NCBI RefSeq assembly: GCF_001636845.1 | Contig: NZ_LITT01000006.1 | Coordinates: 1 to 64,000, forward strand | DNA: 64,000 nucleotides | DNA from: Clostridium ljungdahlii | GTDB taxonomy: Bacteria > Bacillota > Clostridia > Clostridiales > Clostridiaceae | Direction of reading: 5' to 3' | Shown here: positions 8,054-16,159 of the stretch, piece after piece | How the letters are laid out: the number at the start of each line of letters is the position of its first letter | Numbering within the stretch: the first letter of the stretch is position 1 | Made by a program: the position numbers and the translations under genes | Notes under the pieces: generated by a model | Seen by the model: the letters and a program-made list of their open reading frames with translations, nothing else | What the model was told of the DNA's origin: nothing | The model's database searches: none

Positions 8054-8742
8054 AAAAATATATTGCAGAATTTATAGGAACATTTTTTCTGGTGTTTGTA
8101 GGAACAGGTGCCATAATAGTTGATGGAATTTCTAATAATTCAATTGGTCATCTAGGTGTTTCATTTGCTTTTGGATTAGTTATAACAGTTATGATATATG
8201 CTTGTGGACATATATCTGGTGCTCATTTTAATCCAGCTGTTACCATTGCATTTATTGCTAGTAAAGATTTTCCGTTAAATAATCTAATTCAATATTTAAT
8301 AAGTCAATTGTTAGGAGCCATTTCAGCAAGTCTATTATTAAGATTGATTTTTGGAAATATATTTTATCTAGGAAGTACACTACCAACACTTCCCAAAGGT
8401 AACGCAGTGACAATCTCTTTTATTATGGAATTTGTTTTTACCTTCTGTCTTATGTTTGTCATAATGGGTGTAGCTACTGATTCTAGAGCAGAGGGTAGTT
8501 TTGCAGGAATAGCTATAGGCTTTACAGTTTTTTTGGGAGCACTTGTAGCAGGTCCTATATCTGGAGGTTCTTTTAATCCAGCACGATCTATTGGCCCAGC
8601 AGTTGTTTCGGGATGCCATAAGTATTTGTGGTTATATATTGTGTCACCTATACTTGGAGCAATATGTGCTTCAATGTGCTATAAATATCTTAAAAATTTT
8701 CACGATATAAGTGCAAAATCTTCTATTGATACAGTGCGATAG
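8041..8742 (+). CDS. MIP-family channel (aquaporin/glycerol facilitator)
   Basis: The 233-residue integral membrane protein has six predicted helices and both half-helix motifs: FNPAVTIAF in the first half and FNPARSIGPAV in the second. The residue pattern and length suit an aquaporin Z-like water channel better than the larger GlpF, but selectivity (water, glycerol, other small solutes) cannot be fixed by eye. Its start lies inside the end of the GTPase gene, with AAGGAGA about eight bases upstream. Coupling of a metal-handling GTPase to a MIP channel is unusual. Confidence 0.9.
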   Translation: MESIKKYIAEFIGTFFLVFVGTGAIIVDGISNNSIGHLGVSFAFGLVITVMIYACGHISGAHFNPAVTIAFIASKDFPLNNLIQYLISQLLGAISASLLLRLIFGNIFYLGSTLPTLPKGNAVTISFIMEFVFTFCLMFVIMGVATDSRAEGSFAGIAIGFTVFLGALVAGPISGGSFNPARSIGPAVVSGCHKYLWLYIVSPILGAICASMCYKYLKNFHDISAKSSIDTVR

Positions 8743-8868
8743 AGCTGATGATTAATACAGAAATGTTATGATTTACCGAACTACTCAAAGTATGAGATAT
8801 TATATATCTAAAAAAATTGGGAGAATGGATAAAATGAAAAAAAATAAATTTATGGTTGTCAGTGGATG

Positions 8869-8933
8869 ATATGCTCCCCTTAAATTAGACAGATTAAAAA
8901 TAAAAGTCTGTTAATGGAAAGGGGGGAGCATAT
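8869..8933. repeat. IS-end-like imperfect palindrome (65 bp)
   Basis: The arms begin ATATGCTCCCCTT and end AAGGGGGGAGCATAT, with further pairing of AGACAGA and TCTGTTA inside. GGGGAGCATA-type ends are familiar from IS3-family elements, so this may be two fused IS ends or a very short MITE. It lies just inside a short aborted reading frame (MKKNKFMVVSG from 8834), perhaps the start of a gene cut by the insertion. Confidence 0.5.
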
Positions 8934-8986
8934 AAAAAAATTTATGGCTCTTTTATATGAAATAATATATCTTAAAAAAGTAAATT

Positions 8987-9592
8987 TTATTTGCATTTTT
9001 TAAGAAATTGATTAATGGTATGTTGTTCCTTTTTTCTATCACTATTTAATCTTCCAATTCTATCGCATAAGCCTAACAAAGCCACTTCGTGGATATCTGT
9101 GTGCTCTTTCATGCCCTGTATATCTGCAAAGGGCAAATTATTTACTACAAAGAGTATCTGCATATGGTACTTGATAAGTTCGCAAACTTCTTCAATGAAG
9201 TTTGTATCTTCTGTGAAAAACAGTAAAAACTCTTTTGATAGAGCTGCTCCAACCTTGTCATGTTCATAGGAGGTTATTTTACCATTTCTATCCTTGGTTG
9301 TAGAAGGCTTTCCAATATCATGAAGCAGTGCCGCCCACATAAATACTTTTTGATTTTTACTTTTTGATTTTACATTTGCTGCTTCGTCTACGACAAGTAG
9401 AGTATGATTCCAAACAGTACCTTCTGGATGGTATTTTGGTGATTGTTTTGTAATATTGAGTTTGTACAGCATATCAAAGGGATACTGCTGAAATAATGGA
9501 TCATTATAGAGTTCCTTCAAATAATCTGATGGTTTGGAATCATTCAGCAGGTGATACTCAATATTCAGATACAATCTATTTAAATTCATCAT
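8987..9592 (-). CDS. HD-domain phosphohydrolase
   Basis: This 201-residue protein carries an HD domain. The first His is in TVWNHTLLVVDEA, the HD pair is in WAALLHDIGKPSTT, the third His is in YEHDKVGAAL, and the final Asp is probably in LGLCDRIGRLN. The HDIGKP form and the arrangement resemble HD domains fused to CCA-adding enzymes, but no nucleotidyltransferase domain is present. It probably hydrolyses a nucleotide or phosphoester; the substrate is unknown. The ATG overlaps the stop of an upstream small gene as ATGA, implying translational coupling, and that small gene is frameshifted here. Confidence 0.8.
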   Translation of the reverse strand: MMNLNRLYLNIEYHLLNDSKPSDYLKELYNDPLFQQYPFDMLYKLNITKQSPKYHPEGTVWNHTLLVVDEAANVKSKSKNQKVFMWAALLHDIGKPSTTKDRNGKITSYEHDKVGAALSKEFLLFFTEDTNFIEEVCELIKYHMQILFVVNNLPFADIQGMKEHTDIHEVALLGLCDRIGRLNSDRKKEQHTINQFLKKCK

Positions 9593-9734
9593 CTCTTAGT
9601 GTTGGAGCCTAATGCTTCTTTTTTTGTATTATGATTTTGATTTTGGCTATCACTATGAGTAGAATTAACGGCATTGCTTAGTTTTTCTTGTATGTTTTTG
9701 GATTTTATGTTTTCATTTTTTTACTTTTAGACAT
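9589..9734 (-). pseudogene. CPC_1213-family-like small protein, frameshifted
   Basis: On the minus strand, GGTGAAGG precedes an ATG that reads MSKSKKMKT and then stops. If one A is added to the run of seven A's early in the gene, the frame opens to 48 residues ending HNTKKEALGSNTKR. That tail is the hallmark of a small clostridial protein family (N-T-K-K-E-A-L-G-P-N-T) I remember as CPC_1213. The stop overlaps the HD gene's start (ATGA). The homopolymer site makes this either a real phase-variable or inactivating indel or a sequencing error. Confidence 0.65.
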
Positions 9735-9814
9735 ATCCTTCACCTCTCTAATCAGTATTCCAATATGAAAAAAATTTATTCTAATGTGAAACCTTTAGAA
9801 AAGAGGGTAACATT

Positions 9815-9867
9815 TATCACAGATTATATAAGTGTTTTATAATATAATACTTATATAATCTGTGATA
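9815..9867. repeat. 19-bp perfect inverted repeat between divergent genes
   Basis: TATCACAGATTATATAAGT (9815-9833) is repeated exactly inverted at 9849-9867, with 15 A/T-rich bases between. It lies between the minus-strand small-protein/HD pair and the plus-strand Cys-rich gene, about 30 bases before the latter's start. It could be a regulator's operator or a stable RNA hairpin near the start of either transcript. Confidence 0.7.
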
Positions 9868-9895
9868 TTTAGTGATGTTTAGGGGAGGGTTAATT

Positions 9896-10063
9896 ATGGG
9901 TCTTATGAAATTAAAATTTAAAGGCACAAATAAGGAAAGTTGGTTAAAAAGAATAATAAAAGTGGAAAAAGAATTTGAACAAAGTAAACCTGGACATTGT
10001 AATGATTATTCTACTAAAGCTTGTTTAAGATGTGGAAGATGCTGGAATAGCCCTTCTAAATAA
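9896..10063 (+). CDS. Small Cys-containing protein
   Basis: The product has 55 residues, starting MGLMKLKFKGTNKESW. The ATG at 9896 follows GGGGAGGG at ideal spacing, so the in-frame upstream start at 9872 is not needed. The C-terminal part has four cysteines, one in GHCNDY and three in ACLRCGRCW (C-x2-C-x2-C), which could bind zinc or an iron-sulfur centre. Many basic residues could point to nucleic-acid contact. The function is unknown. Confidence 0.65.
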   Translation: MGLMKLKFKGTNKESWLKRIIKVEKEFEQSKPGHCNDYSTKACLRCGRCWNSPSK

Positions 10064-10251
10064 ATTAGTTGACTGTCTTCGGTATATTCCACAATATAGG
10101 AAAATATTAAATGTTTGACATACAGATTGGCAGAGCTTATACTTATATAGGATTTTTAACATAATGTAGACTAAATTTGATAATTATGAAAAAATAAAAA
10201 GGAGCAGAATACTCTTTTTATTAACAAACAATTTATATGAGGATGTGACTT

Positions 10252-11706
10252 ATGCCAAGATTGAGAAAAACAAAAAGAATTAAGAAAAATAAAAAATTTA
10301 AGGCTATAACTTTAATTTGTTTTATACTAATAATTTTAGTTGCTTCTTTTTGCAACTATAAATTTCACTTTCGAAAAAAATTGACTAGTTCTATAGAAGT
10401 ATCATCTTATGCAAATTCTCATAAAAGTAAAAAGACTCAGGATGCCATACCTAAAAATGCATTAAATTCAATTCCTGAAACTACTGATTCCCAAAATAAA
10501 GATTTGAGGAAGTTTCCATATCCCTACAGTTCTATGCTTGCAATATGTTCTGATATTGATGATGGAACATTGGAAGAATTTAAAACGTATCATAAATTTT
10601 TAAATACCAGATCTGAGACATCATATGGACAAGGATTAGGATTAGACATTGGAGATTCCTTCTGGATGTATATGGGTGATAACAGCAACTCTGTAGTTGA
10701 TGTTCATGGAAGACATAATGTGAAAAGTATAATGACATTTTTTAATGGGACAAGTCAAACTGAAAAACATAATGCTGATGAAATAACTCACTATATTAGG
10801 TCAGGATGGATAGATTGTATCCATACTTTTGGAGACTTTTCAACTGAAAATCAAAGAGGTACTCTTTTTAATAGAAATTTGGCTGAAAATGCATGGAATG
10901 TTTTGAATTCTGAAAACTTAAAACCAACGGTATGGATAAACCATGGTAATAAAGCTAATAAGCAAAATTTTGGTGCATATGGTACTGGAAATTTTATGAG
11001 TTATCAACAAGGGGACAACCCTAAATCACCTTATTATCATACAGATATAACTTTAAAAAGCGGTATTAAATATGTTTGGGATTCATGGTCAGATCACAAA
11101 TTTGGACACGATTATCCACTCTATGAAATTTCATTGAGAGATGGAAAAAAAGTGTGGGGATTTCATAGGTATACAAATGATTTAGTAAATAATAAAATAG
11201 ATTGGATCTGGACTCCAAAATATATTCACAGGCAGCTTACGAAAGCCAATCTTGATAGTATAGTAAATAATAAACAATACAGTATAGTGGCACAACACTT
11301 GGGTATTGACACCGAAGATTTATTTACACAAGATAATATAAGTTCACTGAAACTATTGAAAGAATATCAGGACAATAATAAAATAATTGTTGCGAAGACT
11401 TCCAGAGTTTTAAACTATGCCAATAGTCATAAGTACTTAACCTATCAGAAATTAACTCAAAACGGCAAAACTTATGTTAACATAACCTCTATAAGTGATC
11501 CTATATTTGGAATATATATTCCTACAATTGATGATATAAGAGGAATTACTTTTTATTGCGATAATCCTAAAAATACAGTGTTATTAATAAATGAATCTAA
11601 GATAGGTGATGACAATTTAAAAGTAAACCCTAAGGATGAAACAGGCAAAGCAAGTATATCTATAAAGTGGTTTAAACCGAATTACAAAGATTATACGCAG
11701 CAATGA
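10252..11706 (+). CDS. Membrane-anchored protein with polysaccharide-deacetylase-like barrel
   Basis: The 484-residue protein has a very basic N-terminus (RLRKTKRIKKNKK), one transmembrane segment (about residues 22-41) and an extracellular body. The body starts with a strand carrying an Asp pair (SMLAICSDIDDGTLEEF) followed later by IHTFGDFS and PTVWINHGNK. This layout resembles the NodB/glycoside hydrolase-deacetylase superfamily, where Asp and His bind a metal. A classic H-x-x-x-H is not evident, so activity is uncertain. It is a lone gene with a terminator after it and GAGGA before the ATG. Cell-wall or exopolysaccharide processing is the likely area. Confidence 0.6.
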   Translation: MPRLRKTKRIKKNKKFKAITLICFILIILVASFCNYKFHFRKKLTSSIEVSSYANSHKSKKTQDAIPKNALNSIPETTDSQNKDLRKFPYPYSSMLAICSDIDDGTLEEFKTYHKFLNTRSETSYGQGLGLDIGDSFWMYMGDNSNSVVDVHGRHNVKSIMTFFNGTSQTEKHNADEITHYIRSGWIDCIHTFGDFSTENQRGTLFNRNLAENAWNVLNSENLKPTVWINHGNKANKQNFGAYGTGNFMSYQQGDNPKSPYYHTDITLKSGIKYVWDSWSDHKFGHDYPLYEISLRDGKKVWGFHRYTNDLVNNKIDWIWTPKYIHRQLTKANLDSIVNNKQYSIVAQHLGIDTEDLFTQDNISSLKLLKEYQDNNKIIVAKTSRVLNYANSHKYLTYQKLTQNGKTYVNITSISDPIFGIYIPTIDDIRGITFYCDNPKNTVLLINESKIGDDNLKVNPKDETGKASISIKWFKPNYKDYTQQ

Positions 11707-11757
11707 AGTTTTAAAAAAATTTTTGTATATAATTTTAATTTTATTTAAAGTGCACAT

Positions 11758-11797
11758 AAAATAGTCCATATTTTAAGTTAAAGTATGGACTATTTTC
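11758..11797 (+). terminator. Intrinsic terminator
   Basis: The stem AAAATAGTCCATA / TATGGACTATTTT is followed by a T-containing tail. It closes the deacetylase-like gene and is partly symmetrical, so it might work in both directions. Confidence 0.75.
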
Positions 11798-11944
11798 TAT
11801 TAACACAGATATTGAGTATAATTGATTTAGTATTATGTTTTTGATACACTTAACATAAATAAACAAAAATAAATAATAGGAATTAATTAAATTGAGTATT
11901 AATTAGTTTTATTTACTATTATCATAAAGCTACTTTAATGTATT

Positions 11945-12073
11945 CCAACGAAAAATAGAAATATTGGAGTTATATATCAGGATTATTTGCTATTTCCTAA
12001 TTTGCCCGTTAGAGAAATATTTAATCATCCTAAATCAAAGTATGTGGAAGATTTTATAGATCATGGTCTGTGA
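11945..12073 (+). pseudogene. modC-like ABC ATPase scar
   Basis: A 42-codon open stretch without a start encodes PTKNRNIGVIYQDYLLFPNL, the Q-loop region of a ModC/PotA-type ATPase. It jumps directly into REIFNHPKSKYVEDFI, which matches the end of the ABC domain in this family. Everything between (signature motif, Walker B) is deleted, as is the Walker A half. It directly precedes modD, its usual operon partner, so a molybdate transporter has been lost here. Confidence 0.65.
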
Positions 12074-12106
12074 TTAAAATGTTTTAACAGAAGGGAGACG
12101 TTACAA

Positions 12107-12970
12107 GTGTATATTTCAGATGAACTTATTGACAAGTTTATTAAAGAAGATGTTCCTTATATTGACTTAACTACTTTAGTTTTAGAAATTGGTAATAAAA
12201 AAGGCAAGATACAATTTTTTTCAAGGGAAGAGGCAGTGATATGCGGAACGGAAGAAGCTGCGAGAATATTTCATAAATTAAATATAGAATTGATAAAAAT
12301 AAAATCTTCCGGAAGTTTAATAAAGAAAAATGAGGTCTTTCTTGAAGGTAAGGGCATCGCCAGTGATTTACATATGGCATGGAAAATCTGCCAAAATATT
12401 ATTGACTACAGTTCTGGCATTGCTACTAAAACAAGGAAATTAGTTGATAAGGCAGCTAATATAAATCCAGATGTTTCTGTTATAACTACAAGGAAAAACA
12501 TACCTGGTACTAAAGAATTAGCTATAAAAGCAATTGTTTCAGGAGGAGGCTTTCCTCATAGATTAGGTTTATCGGAGACTGTATTGATTTTTAAACAGCA
12601 TTTAAATTTTTTAGGTGGTATTCATGAATTAGCTAAGATGATTAAGAAAATTAAAGGTAAGGTCTGTGAAAAGAAAGTAATAGCTGAAGTTGATTCACTA
12701 GAAGATGCAGTTGAACTTTGTAAAAATGGAATTGATGGAATTCAATTTGATAAGGTTCCCTGCGATAAATTAAAAGAAAATGTAAGTATTCTAAGAGATA
12801 TTAATCCATCTATGGTTATATTGGCTGCCGGTGGAATTAATGAAAGCAATATTGAGGATTATGTTGAAACAGGAATCGATGCTATTGTAACAACCTGTGT
12901 TTATTATGCAAAACCTATTGATATAGGATGCAAAATAGAACCTATTGAAGAATATACACGAGGGTGGTGA
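12107..12970 (+). CDS. modD: ModD-type pyrophosphorylase (quinolinate phosphoribosyltransferase family)
   Basis: This 287-residue protein matches ModD, a NadC-like protein found with molybdate transporters. The N-terminal domain is DELIDKFIKEDVPYIDLTT. The barrel begins with the conserved ATKTRKLVDKA and continues VITTRKNIPGTKELAIKA and GGFPHRLGLSE, with later AEVDSLEDAVE and VILAAGGINESNIEDY. GTG is the start, with AAGGGAG nine bases upstream. The true reaction of ModD is not well established. Only a scar of modC remains upstream, so it is an orphan and must now act alone or with a transporter elsewhere. A methyltransferase gene follows with its start next to the modD stop. Confidence 0.85.
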   Translation: MYISDELIDKFIKEDVPYIDLTTLVLEIGNKKGKIQFFSREEAVICGTEEAARIFHKLNIELIKIKSSGSLIKKNEVFLEGKGIASDLHMAWKICQNIIDYSSGIATKTRKLVDKAANINPDVSVITTRKNIPGTKELAIKAIVSGGGFPHRLGLSETVLIFKQHLNFLGGIHELAKMIKKIKGKVCEKKVIAEVDSLEDAVELCKNGIDGIQFDKVPCDKLKENVSILRDINPSMVILAAGGINESNIEDYVETGIDAIVTTCVYYAKPIDIGCKIEPIEEYTRGW

Positions 12971-12975
12971 AAAGA

Positions 12976-13794
12976 ATGAATATAAACTTTTTTTCTGATT
13001 TGTGGAGCATTTCAAAGAAATCGTATGATATGGAAGAAAAATTTTGGGATGAAAGGGCTGAAGAGTTTAATAGCAAAGACATAGAGGAAAACGAGAGTAG
13101 AGATTTTATCTCTATACTAGAATTTATTGAAGCAAGTAAAAATAATAAATTTAAGAACGTATTGGATATAGGATGTGGCACGGGATTTTATTCTAGAAAG
13201 TTTTCAGAAATATCTGAATGCGTTACTGCTGTAGATATTTCTGAAAATATGTTGAAGTATGCCAAAAAAAATTTAAAGGAAAAGTGCAGAGACAATGTAA
13301 AATTTGTAAAAAAGGCATGGCCAGACTTAAGTTTAGAAGAATTTAAATGGAAAGAAAAATTTGATTTGGTTTTTGCATCTATGACACCAGCTGTAGATAG
13401 CTGTGAAGATCTTATAAAAATGATTGATTGTGGTACAAACTTGTATTTTTTAAGTGGATTTGTGGAGAGAAAAGACAGCTTAAAAAATGAGATTTCTGAG
13501 ATGATTTTAGGATGCCATAATGATAAACCCTACGGGAATAAAATGTACAGTGCCCTTAATATACTATGGAATATGGGCTATTATCCAAAGGTAAGTTATG
13601 TAGATTCAGATTGGAGTAAAAGTCAGCCTGTAGATAAATTTTACAAAAAGTGTTTACTTAATTTTGGAAGAAAAAAGCCTTTAACAGAAGAAGATAAAGT
13701 TTTAATTAGAGATTACATAGAAAATAAGGCAGTAAATGGAATTGTAGAAGAAAAGGTAACTTCTAAAGTAGCATGGTTTTGCTGGAGAAAATAG
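12976..13794 (+). CDS. SAM-dependent methyltransferase, modD-linked
   Basis: The product is about 272 residues. Motif I is VLDIGCGTGFYSRKF near residue 60, the acidic residue after strand 2 is in TAVDISENMLKYAKK, and FDLVFASMTPAVDS marks motif II. The N-terminal part (EKFWDERAEEFN) is common in this clostridial family. ATG 12976 is preferred over the in-frame GTG at 12964, as GGTGG lies just upstream; the GTG would overlap modD by a few bases. Tight linkage with modD suggests a common role, perhaps in metal or ligand biosynthesis, but the substrate is unknown. Confidence 0.8.
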   Translation: MNINFFSDLWSISKKSYDMEEKFWDERAEEFNSKDIEENESRDFISILEFIEASKNNKFKNVLDIGCGTGFYSRKFSEISECVTAVDISENMLKYAKKNLKEKCRDNVKFVKKAWPDLSLEEFKWKEKFDLVFASMTPAVDSCEDLIKMIDCGTNLYFLSGFVERKDSLKNEISEMILGCHNDKPYGNKMYSALNILWNMGYYPKVSYVDSDWSKSQPVDKFYKKCLLNFGRKKPLTEEDKVLIRDYIENKAVNGIVEEKVTSKVAWFCWRK

Positions 13795-13992
13795 CAGCGA
13801 TGTATAAAACAAATAAAAATTGGTAAAATTGAAAGAAAAAATATATGGAAAGTATATATGAAGAAAAAAGCAAGTGACTAAAAAATAGCATGTTAAAAAT
13901 GTCCTTTTTTAAAGATATTCTTGACATGCTTTATAATTTCACAGGTTATAATGATTTGATTAAAACAGCTGAACTTTATTTATATAGAATAA

Positions 13993-14853
13993 TTAATCAA
14001 TTTTGTTTAATACATCAGCTATAAATTTCTCTTTTCCAATTCTATCCATAACTGCTGAAATTCTTTCACCTTTATTGCCGGTTTGTCTATAATATTCCAT
14101 AATGGTATCGACAACTGATACTATTTCTTCTTTTTTAAATATCTTTCCAAGTGAATCTCCAATTCTCATTCCTCTTCCAAATCTTCCACCAACAAATATT
14201 TCTGCACCCTTTTCTTTAGCAGTAACAGCATTACTGTTGCATACTCGTACACATTCACCACATTCTACACATAAATTTTTATTATGAACTATTTTTTTAT
14301 CTACTAGCTGTAATGCTTTTTGTCGGCAATTTGTTACGCAAAGTCCGCAGCCAACACAATTATCCGAATTAAATTTAGGTACACATCTTCCCATAACTCC
14401 GATATCATTTATATTAGCTTTTCCACAGTTATTAGCACATCCAACTATTCCTATTTTACATTTATGTGGAGTATCAGTTCCAAAGTATTTGCGGTCTAAT
14501 TCTCTGCAAATTGCTTGAGTGTCAATATTACCATGGAGGCATACGGTTCCTTTACAAGAAATTAAAGGTCTTACTTTTTGGCCTGTACCGCCGTGGCGCA
14601 GCCCTAAAGCTTTAGCTTCTTGAATTACTTTTTCTGCATCTTCATCCTTGATCCATGGAACTTCAATTTGAAGTCTTGTTGTAAGTCCTGAATATCCTCG
14701 TCCATATTTTTCTGCAATTTTGTTAATGTTGTTTAATTCTTCTACCGTGAAATTGCCGGCTTTACTTAAAAATCTTACGGAATAATGTTCTTTGTCATTT
14801 TGTAATAAAAATCCTAATGCTTTCATTTCTTTTTGTCTGCTTGCACTAACCAT
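13993..14853 (-). CDS. Siroheme/4Fe-4S sulfite or nitrite reductase-like protein with ferredoxin domain
   Basis: The 286-residue product begins with a nitrite/sulfite reductase ferredoxin-like half domain (HYSVRFLSKAGNFTVEEL). It then has the siroheme-[4Fe-4S] signature: CKGTVCLHG (C-x5-C) and GCANNCGKA (C-x3-C). Two [4Fe-4S] ferredoxin motifs follow: CVGCGLCVTNC and CVECGECVRVC. Length and order match the small assimilatory or AsrC-like reductases of clostridia. A sulfite role is favoured because a YeiH-type exporter and LysR regulator lie alongside. It is read leftward; the ATG has a GGAGATG-type site. Confidence 0.85.
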   Translation of the reverse strand: MVSASRQKEMKALGFLLQNDKEHYSVRFLSKAGNFTVEELNNINKIAEKYGRGYSGLTTRLQIEVPWIKDEDAEKVIQEAKALGLRHGGTGQKVRPLISCKGTVCLHGNIDTQAICRELDRKYFGTDTPHKCKIGIVGCANNCGKANINDIGVMGRCVPKFNSDNCVGCGLCVTNCRQKALQLVDKKIVHNKNLCVECGECVRVCNSNAVTAKEKGAEIFVGGRFGRGMRIGDSLGKIFKKEEIVSVVDTIMEYYRQTGNKGERISAVMDRIGKEKFIADVLNKID

Positions 14854-15056
14854 AATGATTATACATCTCCTTTAAAATTATCATTCATTTTTAATAAGAT
14901 TGCCATAATAATAAGAAATGCCTTATCTTTGTGTTTTATTTGTTTAGAATTACTACTTGTTTTCATAATATCACTTGTGATTAAATAAAGAAATATATAT
15001 TAAGTCAAAGTTTTATATGCGCGAAAGTTGAGTTATAAATATTTACTGACATATAC

Positions 15057-16052
15057 TTAAAAAATTCCCATTATAAAATGTTGAACGCCAAGTGAAGTAA
15101 GTGCTAAAACTATCCAGCATGTAAAGCCTAATAAAATTGGACTTAAACCATTTTTTACAAGCTTTACAATATTGGTATTTAATCCCACAGATACCATTGC
15201 CATTACAATAATAAATTTTCCTGCCTGTGATAAAAATGTAGTAAATACAGCTGGTAATGGAATAAATGTGCTAATTACTGATGCAGCTACAAAACCAAGT
15301 ACGAACCAGGGAAATATTTTACTTAGACTATAAGATCCTTCTTTATTTTTAGCTTCCTTCTTAGAAGTGTAAATAGCCAGCACCAGTGTAATTGGAACAA
15401 TAGCCAGGGTTCTTGTAAGTTTTACTATGACTGCAAGATTGCCTGCTGCGTTGCTGTAGGAATAACCAGCGGCTACTACAGACGAAGTATCGTTAACAGC
15501 TGTTCCAGCCCAAAGACCAAAGCATTGATTACTCATGCCAAATAAATGTCCGAGAAATGGAAATAAAAAGGCTGCAATGGCATTAAAAAGAAATATGGTT
15601 GATATAGAATGGGCAACTTCTTGTTCATTTGCGTTAATAACAGGAGCTGTTGCTGCAATAGCTGAACCACCACATATGGAAGAACCAACACCTATTAAAG
15701 TTGCCGTTTTCCCATTTATTTTTAATAATTTACCTACAATATAAGCAGTAATAAATGCTGCTGTTAGTGTGAAAGTCATTAAAAGAATTGTTTGTTTTCC
15801 TACTTTAAAAACATTAAAAAGATTCATGCCAAAACCCATAAGGATAATGGAGTATTGTAGTAATTTTTTTGCAGTATAGGTTATACCTTCGTTAAAATAG
15901 CTTGGCCTTTTCCAAAATGCTAAAACCATTCCAAATAAAATTCCGAGCACAGGGCTTCCTATAATAGGAAAAGCATTTCCAAGTAGCCATGCTGGAATAG
16001 CTATAATTAGTGCAAGAATAATTCCTGATACTTTATTAGTTATTGTTTTCAA
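15057..16052 (-). CDS. YeiH-family (UPF0324) membrane protein, putative sulfur-anion exporter
   Basis: This polytopic protein of about 331 residues has roughly ten hydrophobic segments. Family-specific stretches include LGILFGMVLAFW, IGVGSSICGGSAIAA and WAGTAVNDTSSVVAAG. YeiH-like proteins are annotated as putative sulfate or sulfite exporters on weak evidence. A longer frame begins with GTG at 16085, but TTG 16052 is preceded by GGGGGAGA at good spacing and begins at the conserved part (LKTITNKVSG), so it is the likelier start. It is divergent from the LysR gene, a classic regulator-target layout, and next to the siroheme reductase. Confidence 0.8.
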   Translation of the reverse strand: MKTITNKVSGIILALIIAIPAWLLGNAFPIIGSPVLGILFGMVLAFWKRPSYFNEGITYTAKKLLQYSIILMGFGMNLFNVFKVGKQTILLMTFTLTAAFITAYIVGKLLKINGKTATLIGVGSSICGGSAIAATAPVINANEQEVAHSISTIFLFNAIAAFLFPFLGHLFGMSNQCFGLWAGTAVNDTSSVVAAGYSYSNAAGNLAVIVKLTRTLAIVPITLVLAIYTSKKEAKNKEGSYSLSKIFPWFVLGFVAASVISTFIPLPAVFTTFLSQAGKFIIVMAMVSVGLNTNIVKLVKNGLSPILLGFTCWIVLALTSLGVQHFIMGIF

Positions 16053-16159
16053 GTTATCTCCCCCTATCTGCAATTCATAATACACCTTGACATTATATAA
16101 GTAAAATATTATTATTTAATGAATATAATAAGTATATACTAATGTGTAAGGAGAATATT

